From Plantago ovata (taxonomy: Eukaryota > Streptophyta > Magnoliopsida > Lamiales > Plantaginaceae), in the NCBI GenBank assembly GCA_028274465.1, contig CM051458.1, positions 106,273,522 to 106,337,521 on the forward strand: 64,000 nucleotides of DNA. The letters run 5' to 3'. Position numbers and translations under genes: made by a program. This document shows positions 1 through 14,000 of the stretch, in pieces (within the stretch, counting starts at the first letter, position 1; every line of letters starts with the position of its first letter). The notes beneath the pieces were generated by a model. It was not told the DNA's origin and did not search any database. It saw only the letters and a list, made by a program, of their open reading frames with translations.

Positions 1-3000
1 GATGATCAGTCACGCGTGATCATTATTAATTAAACAAATTCATGTCATCATATATGTTGATTGACTTGTTAATAAATAAAATCTCCCAGATAGTACTATT
101 ACTAGTTTCAGAGATTAATTAACAACTTACGGCACAACAGCAGCATCAGCAATATCAGGATGGCTAACAAGAAGTGCCTCTAGCTCTGCGGGTGGTACCT
201 TTATTAGAAAATTAGAGATAAGAAAACAGTTAGATCACAATAATAATCAACTTAATTAGTTTTCCTACCCATTTAATATATATACATGATTGATGATGCA
301 TAAGCAGCCATAAAGTGTAGTATATATCAAAGAAATTAAGTAGCTACAGCGCCAGTAGTGTTAATTACCTGAAATCCTTTAAACTTAATGAGTTCTTTGA
401 CTCTGTCCACAATAAAAACATCATCGTCGTCATCAACAAACCCGATGTCACCGGTATGCAGCCACCCATCCACATCAATTGTCCTTGCTGTAGCCTCGGC
501 ATCATTCAAGTAACCTGTATATATTTATTTATTTACCAGTTGTCATGATGATACAATTAATTAAGTCTTAAATGTATGCATAATTATAATTTATAGTATA
601 TAGTAGTAGTAGTAGTAGTAGATGATTAACTGAGAAGTAATAAAAGAATATATATATATATATATATATATATGTATACCTTTCATAATCTGAGGTCCAC
701 GGATGCAAATTTCACCAGGTTGATTGCGAGGGAGGGAGCAGCCAGTGTCAGGGTCTATGACCTTGAGCTCAGCATTGCGTACCACGTTTCCACATGAGCC
801 TGATTTTGTTGGTAATGGCTGCTTTGCAAAAGATGGTGACATTGATAGTACTGGTCCAGCCTCAGTCATGCCATAGCCCTGGACAGAGATGCATATATAC
901 ATTCACGTTAATTATCATCATCATTGTTTAGAAATGCTCCCACACGATACCTACAAAACTGGACTAAAATGATTTTTAAAAAAATCAACAGCTTCAACAT
1001 TTTTCTGTTAAATATATGTAAAAAGAAGTCAACTATATGATTCTTCTGGACTAAAATGAATACGCATGATTTGTGTTACTGTAGTGAATTAAGGCGTGTG
1101 TGTGTGTGTCAACACCCATGTTTTGGTTGAAGAGAAAAAGAGGGAAAATGAAAAGGGAATGAATGAAGGAGACATCTAAAAATATGGGATGTAAGTCCAC
1201 TCCGGCCTAACTTCCACCAAGTTCTAACTTCTAACCTAACCACGGGTGGTAGTTGGCATGTGTGTTCTTAATGCAGTCACCTGGCATATGCTAACGAAAC
1301 TAACCCACATGCCACAACTTAACTTGACTTTTTCAAAGGAGAAAGATTAAAACCATTGATAGATTATATAATACTACTAGTACTAGCTAGCATTATTATT
1401 AAACTACTAGTACGAGTAGTACTAGTATAAGTAAAATTAATTAATTAATTTACTAGAGTACTACCTACCTGTCCAAAGATGGCCTGAGGCAAACGGGTAA
1501 GCAGTGCCCCTTCAAGCTCCTTCCCGAGCGGGGCGGCCCCAGACAAGACCAACCTAATGGAGCTCAGGTCAAACTTATCCACCATCGCATTCTTTGCCAA
1601 TGCCAGAACCAACGGGGGTACCACAGCAGCCACAGACACACGGTGCCTCTGTATGAGCTCCAACAGTGATCCAATCTCAAATTTATGCATCAGCAGAACA
1701 GCAGCCCCGGCCCTGAGAGAGCACAGAAGGACCGAGTTCAACGAGTATATGTGGAACAGTGGTAGCACACACAGCACAACATCGTCCTCCTTTAGGTACA
1801 GGTTAGGATTCTCCCCATCTACCTGCTGAGCAACACTGGTGATGAGGCTCTTGTGTGTCAGAATCACCCCCTTGGGTAGCCCTGTTGTCCCAGATGAAAA
1901 AGGTAGCGCAACAGCGTCGTTAGGGTCCACTTGTACATCTGGCACATCGGATTCGTTGGCCTCCGAGAGGACTGAGAAATGCTGGCAGCCCTGTGGCGGA
2001 TCGTCGATGGTGATTATTGGAATATTGGAACGCTCCCCAATACCTGACCTGTTTGTTATAAATCAAAATATCAGCTTAGCTTAGTATATAAATTGGTTTG
2101 GTGGTGTGATTCTGTTCTGTTGGAGCAAATTTTACAAGTATCGATATATAGAGTGATAATAATAATATAATAGTAGATCAATTCCTTCCATTCCATATAT
2201 TGGAGCAAATATATATTTTGGAATCAAGCAAGCAAAAGTATTTCCAAATAACTAGTTCACTCACTTTATCATGTATGAAAATTTATTAATTAAATTTTGC
2301 TGGACCATAGTATTTCAGTTACTGAAATAAAATATAGTATACTTTAGTGCTCTTTCTATTCTTGTATACTATCCCATAATTAATTAAATTATTAAAAAAT
2401 ATATATTGTAACTGAAACAAATTAAGTGAGTAGTAACAACAACATACATAAAACAATGAAGTAACAAATTAAGGTAGTAGAGTAATTAAATTAATCTCAT
2501 CATCATATCTCACCTGAGCTTCTCAACATACTGGGACTGAGTAATAATGATCTTAGATCTGGAAGCGTCGAATTGCTTGAAGATCTCATTAGCAGTACAG
2601 AATGGATTAGCAGCGGTTGTAACGGCACCGATCATGGAAGCGCCTATGAAAGTAAACACAAATTCTGCGCAGTTCTGTAGGAGTACCATTATGACGTCGT
2701 TCTGAGAAATAGACATGAGATTGGAGAGTCCAGAAGCGACTCTACGGGAAATGAGGTGAGTCTGTCCATATGTGTAGGAGGTGTTGCCGGCGCCGGCGAT
2801 AAGGCACGTTCTGTCAGGGTAGTTGGAGAAATTCTGGAAACAGTAAGTGTGGAGTGGAAGGTGGTTTGAAATGGGGATATCAGGTAACTTTGATTTGAAT
2901 ACGTGCTCTGCTACTGTTGATGATGATGTTGTATCAACAACATTAGCAGCAGCAGAATTAGATAGAGAAGGTGATGATAGCTGATGATCTGCCGCAGCAG

Positions 3001-3022
3001 AATTTTCAACGACGGACAACAT
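1..3022 (-). CDS. 4CL: 4-coumarate:CoA ligase, 3' end cut by window edge
   Basis: An acyl-activating (ANL superfamily) enzyme that adenylates hydroxycinnamic acids and transfers them to CoA, feeding lignin and flavonoid synthesis in the cytosol. Exons read on the minus strand: 3022-2514, 2048-1469, 878-680, 514-369 and 198-131. All have GT...AG borders and matching phases, giving about 500 residues; some 40-60 C-terminal residues lie beyond base 1. AMP-binding box I ([10 protein letters not shown]) is at residues 221-230, [13 protein letters not shown] starts at 364, and box II (GEICIRG) is at 418-424. [16 protein letters not shown] and [15 protein letters not shown] are also present. The start is the first ATG after a purine-rich leader and precedes a Ser/Ala-rich extension. 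The [13 protein letters not shown] stretch and box II favour a true 4CL over a peroxisomal 4CL-like ligase. Which 4CL class it belongs to was not decided. Confidence 0.93.
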
Positions 3023-3194
3023 TTGTAATATTAATTAGTGGATCTCAGATCAGAGAGAGAGAGAGGTAATTAATCAACTACAATACAATAGGTGCGTATG
3101 TATGGATGTGCACTTGAGCTAGGTGGGTAAGGTAGCTGAAGAAGAAAGAAGAAGAAGAAGAAATGGAGTGAGAAAGAGAAGAAACAAATTGAAG

Positions 3195-3205
3195 CTTATA
3201 TATAT
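3195..3205 (-). promoter_or_regulatory. candidate TATA box of the 4CL gene
   Basis: On the minus strand the sequence reads TATATATAAG about 175 nt before the 4CL ATG. Between them lies a (TC)n-rich leader (GA repeat on the plus strand, 3051-3064), a common plant 5' UTR feature. Assigned by position and motif only. Confidence 0.45.
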
Positions 3206-3577
3206 GAAATAGAAAAAAAGTAGTTAGCAATAGCACACACCCCTATGGTATTAGTAGTGCATTGGAAAAAAGAAGGAAGATGCAGCGGAGGCTGAGAGAG
3301 AGAGAGAGAGGGGGGTTACAGGCAGGTTAGGTAGAAAAAGGAAACAAAGATGATTTGATGATGATGATATGAACTAGTAGTAGTATTTGGATTCAAGACA
3401 GACCACAACAAACAACAACTCCCCTAAAAATTAAATTAGAGAGAGAGAGACAGAGAACTCAATTCAATTCAATTCGAGCAATGCAAGAAACGGACACACA
3501 ACTAGTACTACTATTGAAAGTAGCTGGAGCGGCTGACCCGCCAAACCGACCCGCCTAGTAGTAACTTAACTGCATGC

Positions 3578-3584
3578 ACCTACC
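3578..3584. promoter_or_regulatory. AC-element-like MYB site upstream of 4CL
   Basis: ACCTACC matches the AC-I type element bound by R2R3-MYB regulators of phenylpropanoid genes. It lies about 560 bp upstream of the 4CL start codon. A 7-base match may occur by chance, so this is only suggestive. Confidence 0.3.
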
Positions 3585-4992
3585 ATTCTTTGTTGCCAGT
3601 CAAATTCAATGCCAACCAGCATCCATCAACTACTCACACACACAGACACTTATATATTTTTATTAAACAAACAAAATACTTGATGATCCGAGTACTCATT
3701 ACTTATTATTGCATGTTAAACATGATGTACTTAGTTACTAAAGTCTTAATCCATAAAATATAAATCCCCGCGTTTGAGTTTTGACTATTAATTGTACCTT
3801 GATTTATATATATACTCAATATTTAATGGAACTCCTCTGGCCTCTGGGTAGCCTGTATCCAACTCTTATTATGTGTACTAATACTAATCCCTCTTTATTT
3901 ATTTATTTATTATAGGATATATATCCAAGAGAAGAGACATGCTTCTTCTTCTAGTATACTGTATCATATTTTACCAATGCTCAACACAACATTTGGAAGG
4001 CAATGTGACCTCACTCAACGATATAAAAAATAAAAAAATCCATTCAGATTTATATAATATACTGTGTCTAATTTAAGAGGATGATATATCAATGAAATAC
4101 AAATACGAGTACTACATACAAATTGCATGAGTTTTGTATGTAGTTACGTGGAAACAATCCATCAAGGTAACAACTTGAGGGTTGCAGATTTGTCACTTTT
4201 CTAGGAGTAACACGTTTTATTTTTGTTTATTTTCATAAATATAAATTTACGCATACAGGAAACAATATGTATAGTGAGTGGAGTAACTTAACTTTTACTA
4301 GAGACAAAGTATATCTGCTATTTCCAAAGGAATTTGATGTGTATTTGTAACGTTCTAAAATTTCAGAGAGTGAAAAGAAAGAGAGTGAAAAGAAATAAAA
4401 CCTTATTCGTACTAACAAGATGCACATTTATTTTCTAAAATCCATTCAAAAGATCTCCAAAGGCGCGAGTGAGTCTGTAGGACCAGCATATCAATCCAGA
4501 AACCACCAGCCCATGACTTCGCCTTATGGGCATTATTACAGTATTAATCCCCTATGTGAAAATAATGAATAAACTAATGTAATTAGAATTGGCTCGTTCA
4601 AATTGACGATAAATACAGTATAGTCAGACAATTGGACGTGTTCAAATTCGTAGACGACGACCAATGGGAATGGTTACTACTAAATGTACAAGGAATTTTC
4701 ATTTGGTGTTGATGATGATGGACTGGAGTATTAAAATAAGGGCCCTCATTTTCTCAATTCTGGTCCTAGTAGGCATATGGAGGCTGCTGGAGTTGCACGT
4801 AGTAGCTGTAGCTCAGCTCTACCACCACCACAAAACTAACCTAACTACTACTGCTGCCAAACAATATGGATTCATATTTCCCGCAATGGCTGCACAAACT
4901 ATCAATTAATAATTTACACCTAATTAGTATGCTTAATACTATTACTTAAGAGATATTCAAGAATAAAAATAAAAAAGGAACAGTTTCCTTCC

Positions 4993-4998
4993 TTTATT
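4993..4998 (-). terminator. candidate poly(A) signal of the sugar transporter
   Basis: Minus-strand AATAAA about 160 nt past the transporter stop codon, a usual plant 3' UTR distance. Assigned by motif and spacing only. Confidence 0.4.
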
Positions 4999-5158
4999 TA
5001 CAAACACACCTACTAGGCTACTATAGTAACAGTATTATACATGGTACAATATTCAAGAGCTGAGCTACAGCTACCTCACCCCCTTCCCTTCCCTTCCCAA
5101 GGGGCCATGAAAATCAGCATAATAAACAAGTTTTAGTATAATTAAATTTCAAACCAAC

Positions 5159-8100
5159 CTAAACAAGTTTTGCCTCGATTTCCTCCAGCGTAAGCCCTTT
5201 TGTCTCCGGTATTATAAAAAAGATGAAAATCAGAGACAACACAGCTATGCCTCCAAATGTGAAGAACAGAATTCCAGCTCCCAGCAACTCCTGCAATCGA
5301 CCACACAAAAATTTTCATGTTTCAGTATCCAATCATGGCATCATTCAAGATCATGTACAGTATGTCTTTACAAATCTATTCCCCCGATCGTTCAATTGGA
5401 GGGATGTATGTTACATCACATTTCCAAATCCTTATATTGATTCTGAAACTGATTTAGCATTTACTCGATCAATCATACCAAATAAATGCTGCATTATAAT
5501 CCATTTTAACCTAATAATTTGACCAAAACTCTTAACATGTGAATATTGTCAGACATCCCTATAGTTTTGGGACTATGGAATTACATCAATAGCGTGACAA
5601 TCCAATATATGATTACAAGCATAATGAAGGATAGCATATTAATTAATTATCTTAACCCCCCAGAACTCTTTACATTTTAGGTGAGGCAAGAAAAAGCTTT
5701 GAATGAAGAATATTTACCTTCAGAGGAGAAAAGGCAAATGTCACAAGTGCATTGGCTCCAAAATTCACCAGGACTGCAATGCTCAAACCTCGTCCTCTTA
5801 GGCGTAAGGGAAAAATCTCTGAAATCATCAACCACCCAATAGGACCAAATGATAGCTGTAAAATATCAAGCCACATGAGATGACATAACAAGTTTGACTC
5901 TGATCGTAAGAAACTTAAAAAATTTAACTCAACTTTGAGCAGTATACATGCTCTGTTTATATGCTGGGGGCATGAAAATTAAATATAACACACTAGATGC
6001 GAATTACTGAAAATTAATCAAGTAAAAAAGAAGATTATATACCTGGTAACACCCAACATATACGAGCAAAGCAACAACTGCAACAGCATGTATCTCACCT
6101 AAGGAGGTGTAATAAAATCCTAGAAGAAACAATGATAATGCCTGCGACGTAATGGGACAAATATTAACCTATAATAGATAGAATATTCGACATTATGATT
6201 GATAAAATTTGAAGGCATGACTTACAATACCAGATACACCTCCAAGTAACAAAGGCCTTCTCCCCAATCTATCAACGACTAGAACAGCAACACCTGTCAT
6301 AATTAGCTACAAAACCGGGGGGAATCAATGTTCAAGACTACAAAAATAAAATGAGCGCTGTTCTAACGAGAAAATCACATCTTCCATTAGAAAACTTCAG
6401 AAACTAACCTTTAATAATCCAAGTAGAATCGAAACTTTTGTTGCGTCTGATGCTGCAGAAAACCCTGCACTCTATCATAGTATAGCAGTTATATGAAAGA
6501 AAGGAGGCTCATGCAAAATATAAACATGAATTACTAGCAATTGCACATGCAGAAAATATACCTGAAATATTGTCGCAGCATAGTATAACACACTTGGTTG
6601 ACCTGTTATCTGCCATGAATAGGATAAGAGAGATGAGATTATATTTATTATTTCCTAATCAAACATATAGGTTACAAATGGTTATATAAGTTATTACCTG
6701 TTGAAATAAGACTAGCCCTCCTCCAATTATGAGAGCTTTCAAGCATTTACCCTGGAACATCTCTCCTATTGTAGCTTCCTGCTCTTCACGCAGATGTGAA
6801 AGCTCAGACAAAATTTCATCCACTTTCTGAGGAGCAGAGTTAGCAATAACTTGACCTCTCAGACGACACAAGCAAGTTATGGCAGTGTCTCTCAATCTCT
6901 GTTCATCTCCTTTTCCCTGTATGGCACACAGAAGAATCCATCTGGCGATGGAGGTAACCACCACATTCCGATTCCCATGATGAGTGCCAGGGGAAAACTA
7001 ACACCATACATGTACCGCCAACCAGAAACCGAGTCAATCAAAAGGCTGCCAGCTACATAACCCACCTGAAGGTACCTCAGAAAAATTCAAAATAGCTTAG
7101 AGACAAAATGGAATATGTGATATGTAGTTCTGTACATTCAACATAGCTTTTCTAAGACAGGTATGGAAATTTTTCTCTTGAAGCAAGAAAGACTTACTAG
7201 CATCCCAAGAACTATAAAGAACTCTTTGAGAGAAATTAGTTGCCCTCGAATTTGGCTTGCAGCTGTTTCAGCAATATACATTGGAGCTGCATGCATTGCC
7301 TACAAAAAAAAAAAAAAAAGAAGCGTAAAACAGATGATGAGACACTTTGGATGCCTGCAGATAATTGTAATCCCAATCTCGCTAGTCAAGGTCCAGTTTG
7401 CTCCTATACCATAATTCATGGTCCACTTCACCTCGACTAGCACAAGAGATTACTACATGCATACACAATTAGGAAATTCATTGCTGTTCAATAGTCAAGC
7501 AAGGTCCGGCATGTTTATCCACTTATACTTAACCTCGATCAACACAGCAGGTCATACATACAAACATCATAGGTATATCATTCACTGTCACTTGTGATAT
7601 ATGTTTAAGGGTGGCAGAGAGTGCAACTTGTTGTGGTGTCATACAACAAAAATAGCATGTTCTGAGGCAAGGAACTGGAATATGCTGGCATTTACAATAA
7701 ACTACGTACATTCTTACAGCTGCAGTTGCAATTTTATTCAAGTCCTTACCAATCCGATTCCCACACCATAAATAAGACGACCGATCACCAGGACCACAAA
7801 ACTAGGTGCCAAGGCTGTTATCAGGGCTCCAATAAGGTACATTGACGACGACAGAATCAATTCTCTTCTTCTTCCTGCCATGTTCAGTGATAATAAAAAG
7901 GTCAAGAAAATTTTATTGCAGTGCTGTGATACCATAACTGCCAACATAAGTTACACTAACCTAGTAAGTCAGCAACATTGAAGGCCAGAATGGAGCCTAT
8001 CAATGCACCATACAATGACCCGCTGGTCTGTCATATTCAAGAAGAATGGTTAAATGTTATCTTCTCAAACATAAGTAGGCAGACAATGTAACCATAAGGA

Positions 8101-9336
8101 ACTGATTGCTTACAATGAGTCCAAGTTCCACTGAGGACAGATCGTACCACGCAATTCCACTTGAAGTGGCTGACTGTAAAAGCAGAGGTATGGTGATTAG
8201 ACTTGTCAACTATAATACAATCTATTTTTCATGCTAAAAATTTAAGACGCCACAATCCCCAGAATCTCACTTAGGGAAAAATACTACTACAACTTACACA
8301 GTTATCAAAATTTAAATAATATTTTACAACAGTACAACCAGGGTGGCGTTATGGATTGTACTTAAAGAGAAGCTAACAACAGAAGATATTTCAACGATGT
8401 ATCAAGTATACGTCATCAACTATCAAGTATACATCAAATTGTTTAAGACGGTGACAATAGTGAAATATACAAAACTTAGAAGTGGCAACCGTTGTACAAT
8501 CTATGGCATGAAAGTTGAATGTATGCACCACTATATAGTGATAAGAAGGCATTAAATACACTAGCCGCATCAGCACATAGGGTTTGTGAGATACTTGTAT
8601 GGTATATTAGAGTTAAAATTCATGAAGATGGTGCCATATTCTGTAGATTAAAAAATGTGGTTGTGCTGACCATAAACTCTAGTCTCCTTTCTGAACTAGT
8701 CATGTAAAAATAGTTTCCTTTATTTATCCATGAGAGCATGAACATGATGTAATAATGGTCCTTCCTATTAGTTTGAGGAATGAAAGCAAGGATTTAGAGA
8801 ATTTTGATACTCATATTCATATATAGTTATATACATACATTATTACTATCCATATAAGGCAGGCAGGCAGGCCAGTATTATAGTTCCAGGCAAACAAAAA
8901 CGATTTAGTAGAAAATAATAGGTCTAAATAGATTGAAGCCGATAACATGTAATTAGAAGTAGATGGATTGAAAATATAAACTACTCCACTATCATAGATA
9001 CGGTAGAAGTACCTGAATGGAAATGGTAGCAGATGAAGTGGCTCCAATATCATAACCATAGAGTAATCCTCCAAGAGCTGGGAAGAAGAAGCTGAGTGAA
9101 AAAACAAAATTCAGAGTTAGTAGATAACAGCAATTAATTTAATTAATTAATTAATTAGTATTTACATTTGGGCATAGAATAAATTGAAAAAAGGAAAAAG
9201 GAAGGAAATGAAATACAGACGGGAGAATAGCGGAAAGCACAGAGAAATCTTCATATTCGTGAGAATTAGCATTCTTAATCTTGACAAGTAGAGGCTCTTG
9301 TTCAACATCGGTGGTGGTCGTAGCAGCAGCAGCCAT
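5159..9336 (-). CDS. VGT2: MFS sugar transporter, D-xylose-proton symporter-like / vacuolar glucose transporter clade
   Basis: A 12-TM major facilitator sugar transporter; Arabidopsis relatives are VGT1/VGT2, placed on the vacuolar membrane. Thirteen exons on the minus strand: 9336-9221, 9091-9013, 8173-8114, 8027-7961, 7874-7750, 7299-7198, 7065-6698, 6609-6562, 6471-6409, 6306-6226, 6141-6043, 5855-5718 and 5290-5159; about 492 residues expected. Visible signatures: GGLLYGYDIGA in TM1, GRRRELI, LIGRLIYGVGIG, ITGQPSVLYYA, VDRLGRRPLLL, LSFGPIGWLMISEIFPLRLRG, and PETKGLTLEEIEAK at the C terminus. Exons 6 and 8 fix phase 0 on both sides of exon 7, yet exon 7 is 368 nt instead of a multiple of three. 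One C appears missing near 6944, where PPSPRW should be read. This is either a real frameshift or an assembly error. Every other exon is intact. Confidence 0.9.
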
Positions 9337-11089
9337 TGATCGTTGTTCGATTCGGTAGCCCTAATTGATGATAGTTTTACTGAACTGAATAAATCAATCC
9401 CTAATAAATAAATTTTATCTATAGATAAAGAGAGGGCAAGTGTTTGTCACAAGAAGAAGAAGAAGTTGATCATCAACATCAAGTTGTTTATTCAGATGGA
9501 ATGGCTGATATGATGGTTTACTAGTCACAAGGAAGGAGACAGGTTCGTTTCCAGAATCCAGTAGACAGTAAGATGTGTTTGTAATGTATAGACTATAAAG
9601 AGTACTAGTATTAGATACTACTTCATTCCCTCTCATTATAATTTAAGACAGCTTTCAATTTTACTTAAAATAAAATATTTAACAAAATTATTTATGAAAT
9701 AATTTTTTATAATATAATTTAATTTTGTTAAATACTTTAATTTAATTAAATTTTATTTATTATAATTTTAAAAAGTAATTAAAAATTACAGTTTAAATAT
9801 GTTGATCGTAATTAGTCAAAATTGATAAATTATAATCTGGAATAAAGCTTTATTAGTATTATTATTTTATTTGGTCACTGGGACTATTTCGCATAACTAA
9901 ACAGAAAGGCGCTTCCTCCCTTGTGTCCACCAACTACATCTTTACTCTTTTCTCGTCTGATTCGAACTCTAGTGTTAGTTTTTTAAACGGAGAGATTAAA
10001 GTCTAAGAGTACTTACTACTAAATTCAAGTATTTAACTGATAGTTCTAGTTAGTTTGGCTTTTAGTTTTAGGAACGGACTCGTTCGCAATTTTTTCTTTT
10101 TATATTTTTACTTAATTCGATCTTTAAAGGAAACTTAAGCACTTGTGCAATGCTTTTCTCCACCCCATACGCGAGACATAAATAAATTCAAGAAAATGCA
10201 TTCTTTCTAGTTGCTTTGAAAAATACCTCTTTTCTCTCTATAAAAATTAATCAATAGTATGGTGGATTAGTATTACCCTGGCTACACACCCTTAAGGCCT
10301 TAACTGATAGTTTTTTTTAAAAAAAATAGTGAAATAGTGGTAGTGCTTGGTAGATTATATAACATTACTCAACTGTAGTATTTCTACTATTAAGGTTGTT
10401 TTTCTAATAAGTTGTACAGGGACAAGACAAAATCCAACAGGTTGTAAACTTGCCATACTTCTGACCACTGCGACACCCTCTAATAGAGATGGTAGACCCC
10501 ACATCTTCTATTAAAGGATGTCGCAGTGGTTAAACACCTAACATCTAATAAATATTACAAAGATGGGGAAGATTCCATAATTTCATTAAACACTCGTCGG
10601 ATTAAGGATTTCTCAAGCCCTACAAAACCTAGCCATACTTATAACATTATACCCCTCTTCAATTCCAAAAGGAAAGGAAACTTAATTGATACTCCATTCA
10701 CCTTCACGCTTCCATTTCTGACAACAAATAACACCAGAAAAAACTTCAACTTCGTACTCCATTCACCTTCTCAAGTGTCTGGTGAAACTTATGTCAAATG
10801 CATAAAAATCTATTCTGGACACATCTTAAAACACAAGGCAAGTTTAAGTTGGAAGTTTGGAAAAATAGTCCTGCAAACATCTGAATATGTAATACATTTC
10901 GGATTATAAAAGGACTGACAGCAGATGTTGCAGACCTCTCCGAACCAACAAAGTAAAGTCATCTTATCGTTCTTCAGGTTAACCGATCATAGGTTTTCAG
11001 GTAAACAAATTTATTGATAATGACATTGGGTAATATATAACCCGACCTCCTTCAGCCATGTTGGGAGATTTTGTTCTTTAACAAACGAC
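9337..11089. other. intergenic between transporter promoter and NDUFA12 3' end
   Basis: Upstream region of the transporter (from 9337) and downstream region of NDUFA12 (to 11089). It holds an AT-rich, partly self-complementary stretch at about 9640-9850 and a short hairpin at 10464-10530. A 127-codon plus-strand ORF (10526-10909) has no recognisable domain and begins inside the hairpin arm, so I do not call it a gene. Confidence 0.6.
10464..10530. repeat. 67-bp hairpin with near-perfect terminal inverted repeats
   Basis: The left arm starts ACCACTGCGACA and the right arm ends TGTCGCAGTGGT, a perfect 12-bp pair. The arms continue as an imperfect pair around TAATAGA and GATG, leaving a loop of about 10 nt. 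It looks like the fused ends of a TIR DNA transposon or a minimal MITE. No target duplication was recognised and the family is not assigned. Confidence 0.6.
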
Positions 11090-14000
11090 TCAAACTTTCT
11101 TCGGTTGCCATGGCTCATATCTTGTCCAGTCTCTCTGCCCAGGATTAAGGGAATGACCTTTCGAGTGATAAATGTATTCATCTCCCTCCCCGGAGAAATT
11201 TTCTTTATGTTCAACCCCATATCTCTTAGGTTTCAACAAGAGGAGCTGCATCGAATGCAAACATAACTTAGCAAACAAAGCATTCACTTTAAATGTAATT
11301 CAGTTTGTAGGAAAATGCCAACCTCATCTCCTGTATGATCAGTTATGTAATGAAGCCAGCCATGCCATTCTGGTGGGACTTGAGAAGCATTGTACCGATC
11401 CTTGGAAGCATATTCAACCCACCTATGTCTCCCTGTGGTCAAACAACACAGTGTCAAATGTTACAGGGTGCCCATATATGTTTGATAGAACCTATCATCT
11501 CTGGGTTACAGAACAAGCAAATCTGACCCACACATGTCTCCCTAACGATAAAGCACAAGATGCACAATAACAGAAATGACTACATGACTAATTACAGAAA
11601 ATTCGAGATGTTCTGAATGAAAAGAAGAGGACTTCCTGAAGAAACTCTTGATGAGTAAATCGATACCTAAAAATGCAAAGGTTCCTGTAGGGAAAAAAAA
11701 AAGGATATCCTAATGAGATCCTAAGCTCAAAGCAAAAGGGAGGGGGACATGGCGAAATCAGTAGATCCTACGTACTTAATAGGATCAAGCCTTGGTATGG
11801 AAACCTACTGTATAACTTTCAAATTCAGAGAAACCCCGGAATTAATAAAAAGGCCAATCCAGAGCCAAAGCCTGTCTTCTAAAATCAAAATAAAGGTTCA
11901 GAAAGCGAGAAAATGGGATATGTGCAGAGACTCCATGGAAGCTGCTCTAAAACATATATCCTCAAAAGTCATAAAAGAAGGGAGAATTCTAACATCACAA
12001 TTAACATATACAAAAAGTAGAATACTAGTAGATCATTTGATGACAATCAGTGAAGGTTCATGGTCAAACACTAGGAAAAAAATTTAATTACCAAAGAATG
12101 ATAGTTCTGCTTCAACCTAATCAAGGATGCAGTGTGTATCTGAGAAGCAGAACTTACCATATTGAGTGTCTCCAAGTTTTTCATAGTACTTGTTACCAAA
12201 TTTATCAACACCAACAACTGTTGCACCTATATTGTGAATCTTTGTCTGCCTGAATGATGTGGAGCAAACAATAGTCAGTAACAGAAATTACGAAAACGTG
12301 ATTTTCTTTTCTTTCTTCCTTTAATTCAAATGCAGCTGTAGGATCAATAATAGTTCCCTATTTACCATCATGGTGATCGAACACCCGAATTGTTGGTTGG
12401 AGGGGAAGCGTCTTACCACTAGACTGTGCTTTGTTGTCACGAAGATGTGAATTTAACTCACTCAAAAGAAGAAAAAATGGACATGTGAAGTGAGCATAAC
12501 CCACAGGCAAGCTATGGTAGCATTATACAACGTTTTGCAAAGTTTTGAAAGGCAGAGAAGAATCAAGAAGGTCGAAGACATCATTGCTGCAATGTGCTCT
12601 AGTGTAATCGGAACAGAACCAAAATTATCAGCTTGCTCTGAACGACTGTGATTATGACATGTAAATAAAGGTATCCTCAAATATCAGCATTCAGCAAACA
12701 AAAAAGACAAAAAGCAACAACTTAGAAAAGCATAATTTTATGCTTTACTTGTACAGTGGAGACTGGAGAGCATTGCAAAATGTGTGGGAGAAAATGAAGC
12801 AGATATGCTAATTAAAGAACATTAGAACAATAAGCAAATTAGAATCTACTTAGTATAATATTAAAGTAGATAATCTTTGCTAACACATGTATGATAAACA
12901 TTGCAGTTTGTCCATTTTGCAGCACACATTATCCCAAACATACACCCCTGGTATTAAATTATATAGACCTTGTTATCACTTGTATGATAATCACTGAAGG
13001 TTTGTCCAGTTTGCAGTGCACACTATCCCGAATATACACCCCCGTGTTAATAACCACTTATTTTCATAAATATGCTTCAGGCAGCCCATCTTGAGAGTAG
13101 CAGCAAAGAGATACCCAGATCGAAGTAAGTATTTGAAGACAAGTAAATCTATAGCCTACACCATTTAATGTCTAGGTTAGAGTATTCCACTGTAACAACA
13201 GAGATACAAAACCTTGCACAGTGTATTATCACGTATGATAGAGTAACAGCGTAAGAAGCACCCTTACAAATACAAAATGTGAATACAGCAGAAAACGAAT
13301 TTGACAATAAGGTAGTAGAATCCAAATGATCAAGATACAATATGTCAGAATACGTTGAGTTGTTTATTGATTTTATATATTATAATATGCTGTGAGACTC
13401 CTGAATTCTGAATAGTAAGTCCTTGTGCAACCATCCTAATAGTATAACTAGTCTGTAAAATAAACAAGCTCGCCTGATACAGTATACAGCATATGCCGCT
13501 CAACCAATCACAGTCACAACATGGTCGATCATGTTATTGTTATTGTTATTATTATTATCGTTGTTAAATGTATTTCGAAAACTACACGCAAATAAAGGAC
13601 TGTGTTGTTTTGATGGACATTACAATATGTGGAAAAATAGAAAAAAGGTGAATTGCTTACATGAGATTCCCGTCCAGAAGTGCATTTCTGTATAAGAGGA
13701 TGCAAGTAGAAAACAGTTCAGATAACAGATCCACGAAAACAAACAGTCAAATAAAAACACAAACGGAAATCCAGCTAAAGATCAGGAAAATCGAGATACA
13801 CTGACCAAGCATTTATGAACCCTAACAATCAGTATAAACAGCCGCACATCAGATAAAGGCAAGGAAAAATAATTGTATTGAATTGAATCATGGCATGAAA
13901 CAGGCACAAAATTATCAATCATCGAGATCTCTACATAGCTAGCTAATGATATGAAACAGGTAAATAGAAAGATAAAAAAATGAAAATAAGATTGTAACGA

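Larger units (their letters stand above)
3023..5158. other. intergenic: 4CL promoter side and transporter 3' flank
   Basis: No convincing gene. The part near 3022 is the 4CL upstream region, with GA-rich microsatellites at 3051-3064 and 3298-3311. The part near 5000 is the 3' flank of the convergently placed minus-strand transporter. Short ORFs here (for example 4664-4909) are AT-rich, have no recognisable domain and no splice support. Confidence 0.6.

Noticed and set aside
10526-10909. 127-codon plus-strand ORF
   Set aside because: Starts inside the hairpin arm, shows no known domain, and is more likely chance in the NDUFA12 3' flank.
11172-11570. 132-codon plus-strand ORF
   Set aside because: Antisense to NDUFA12 exons 4 and 5, which are clearly coding on the minus strand.
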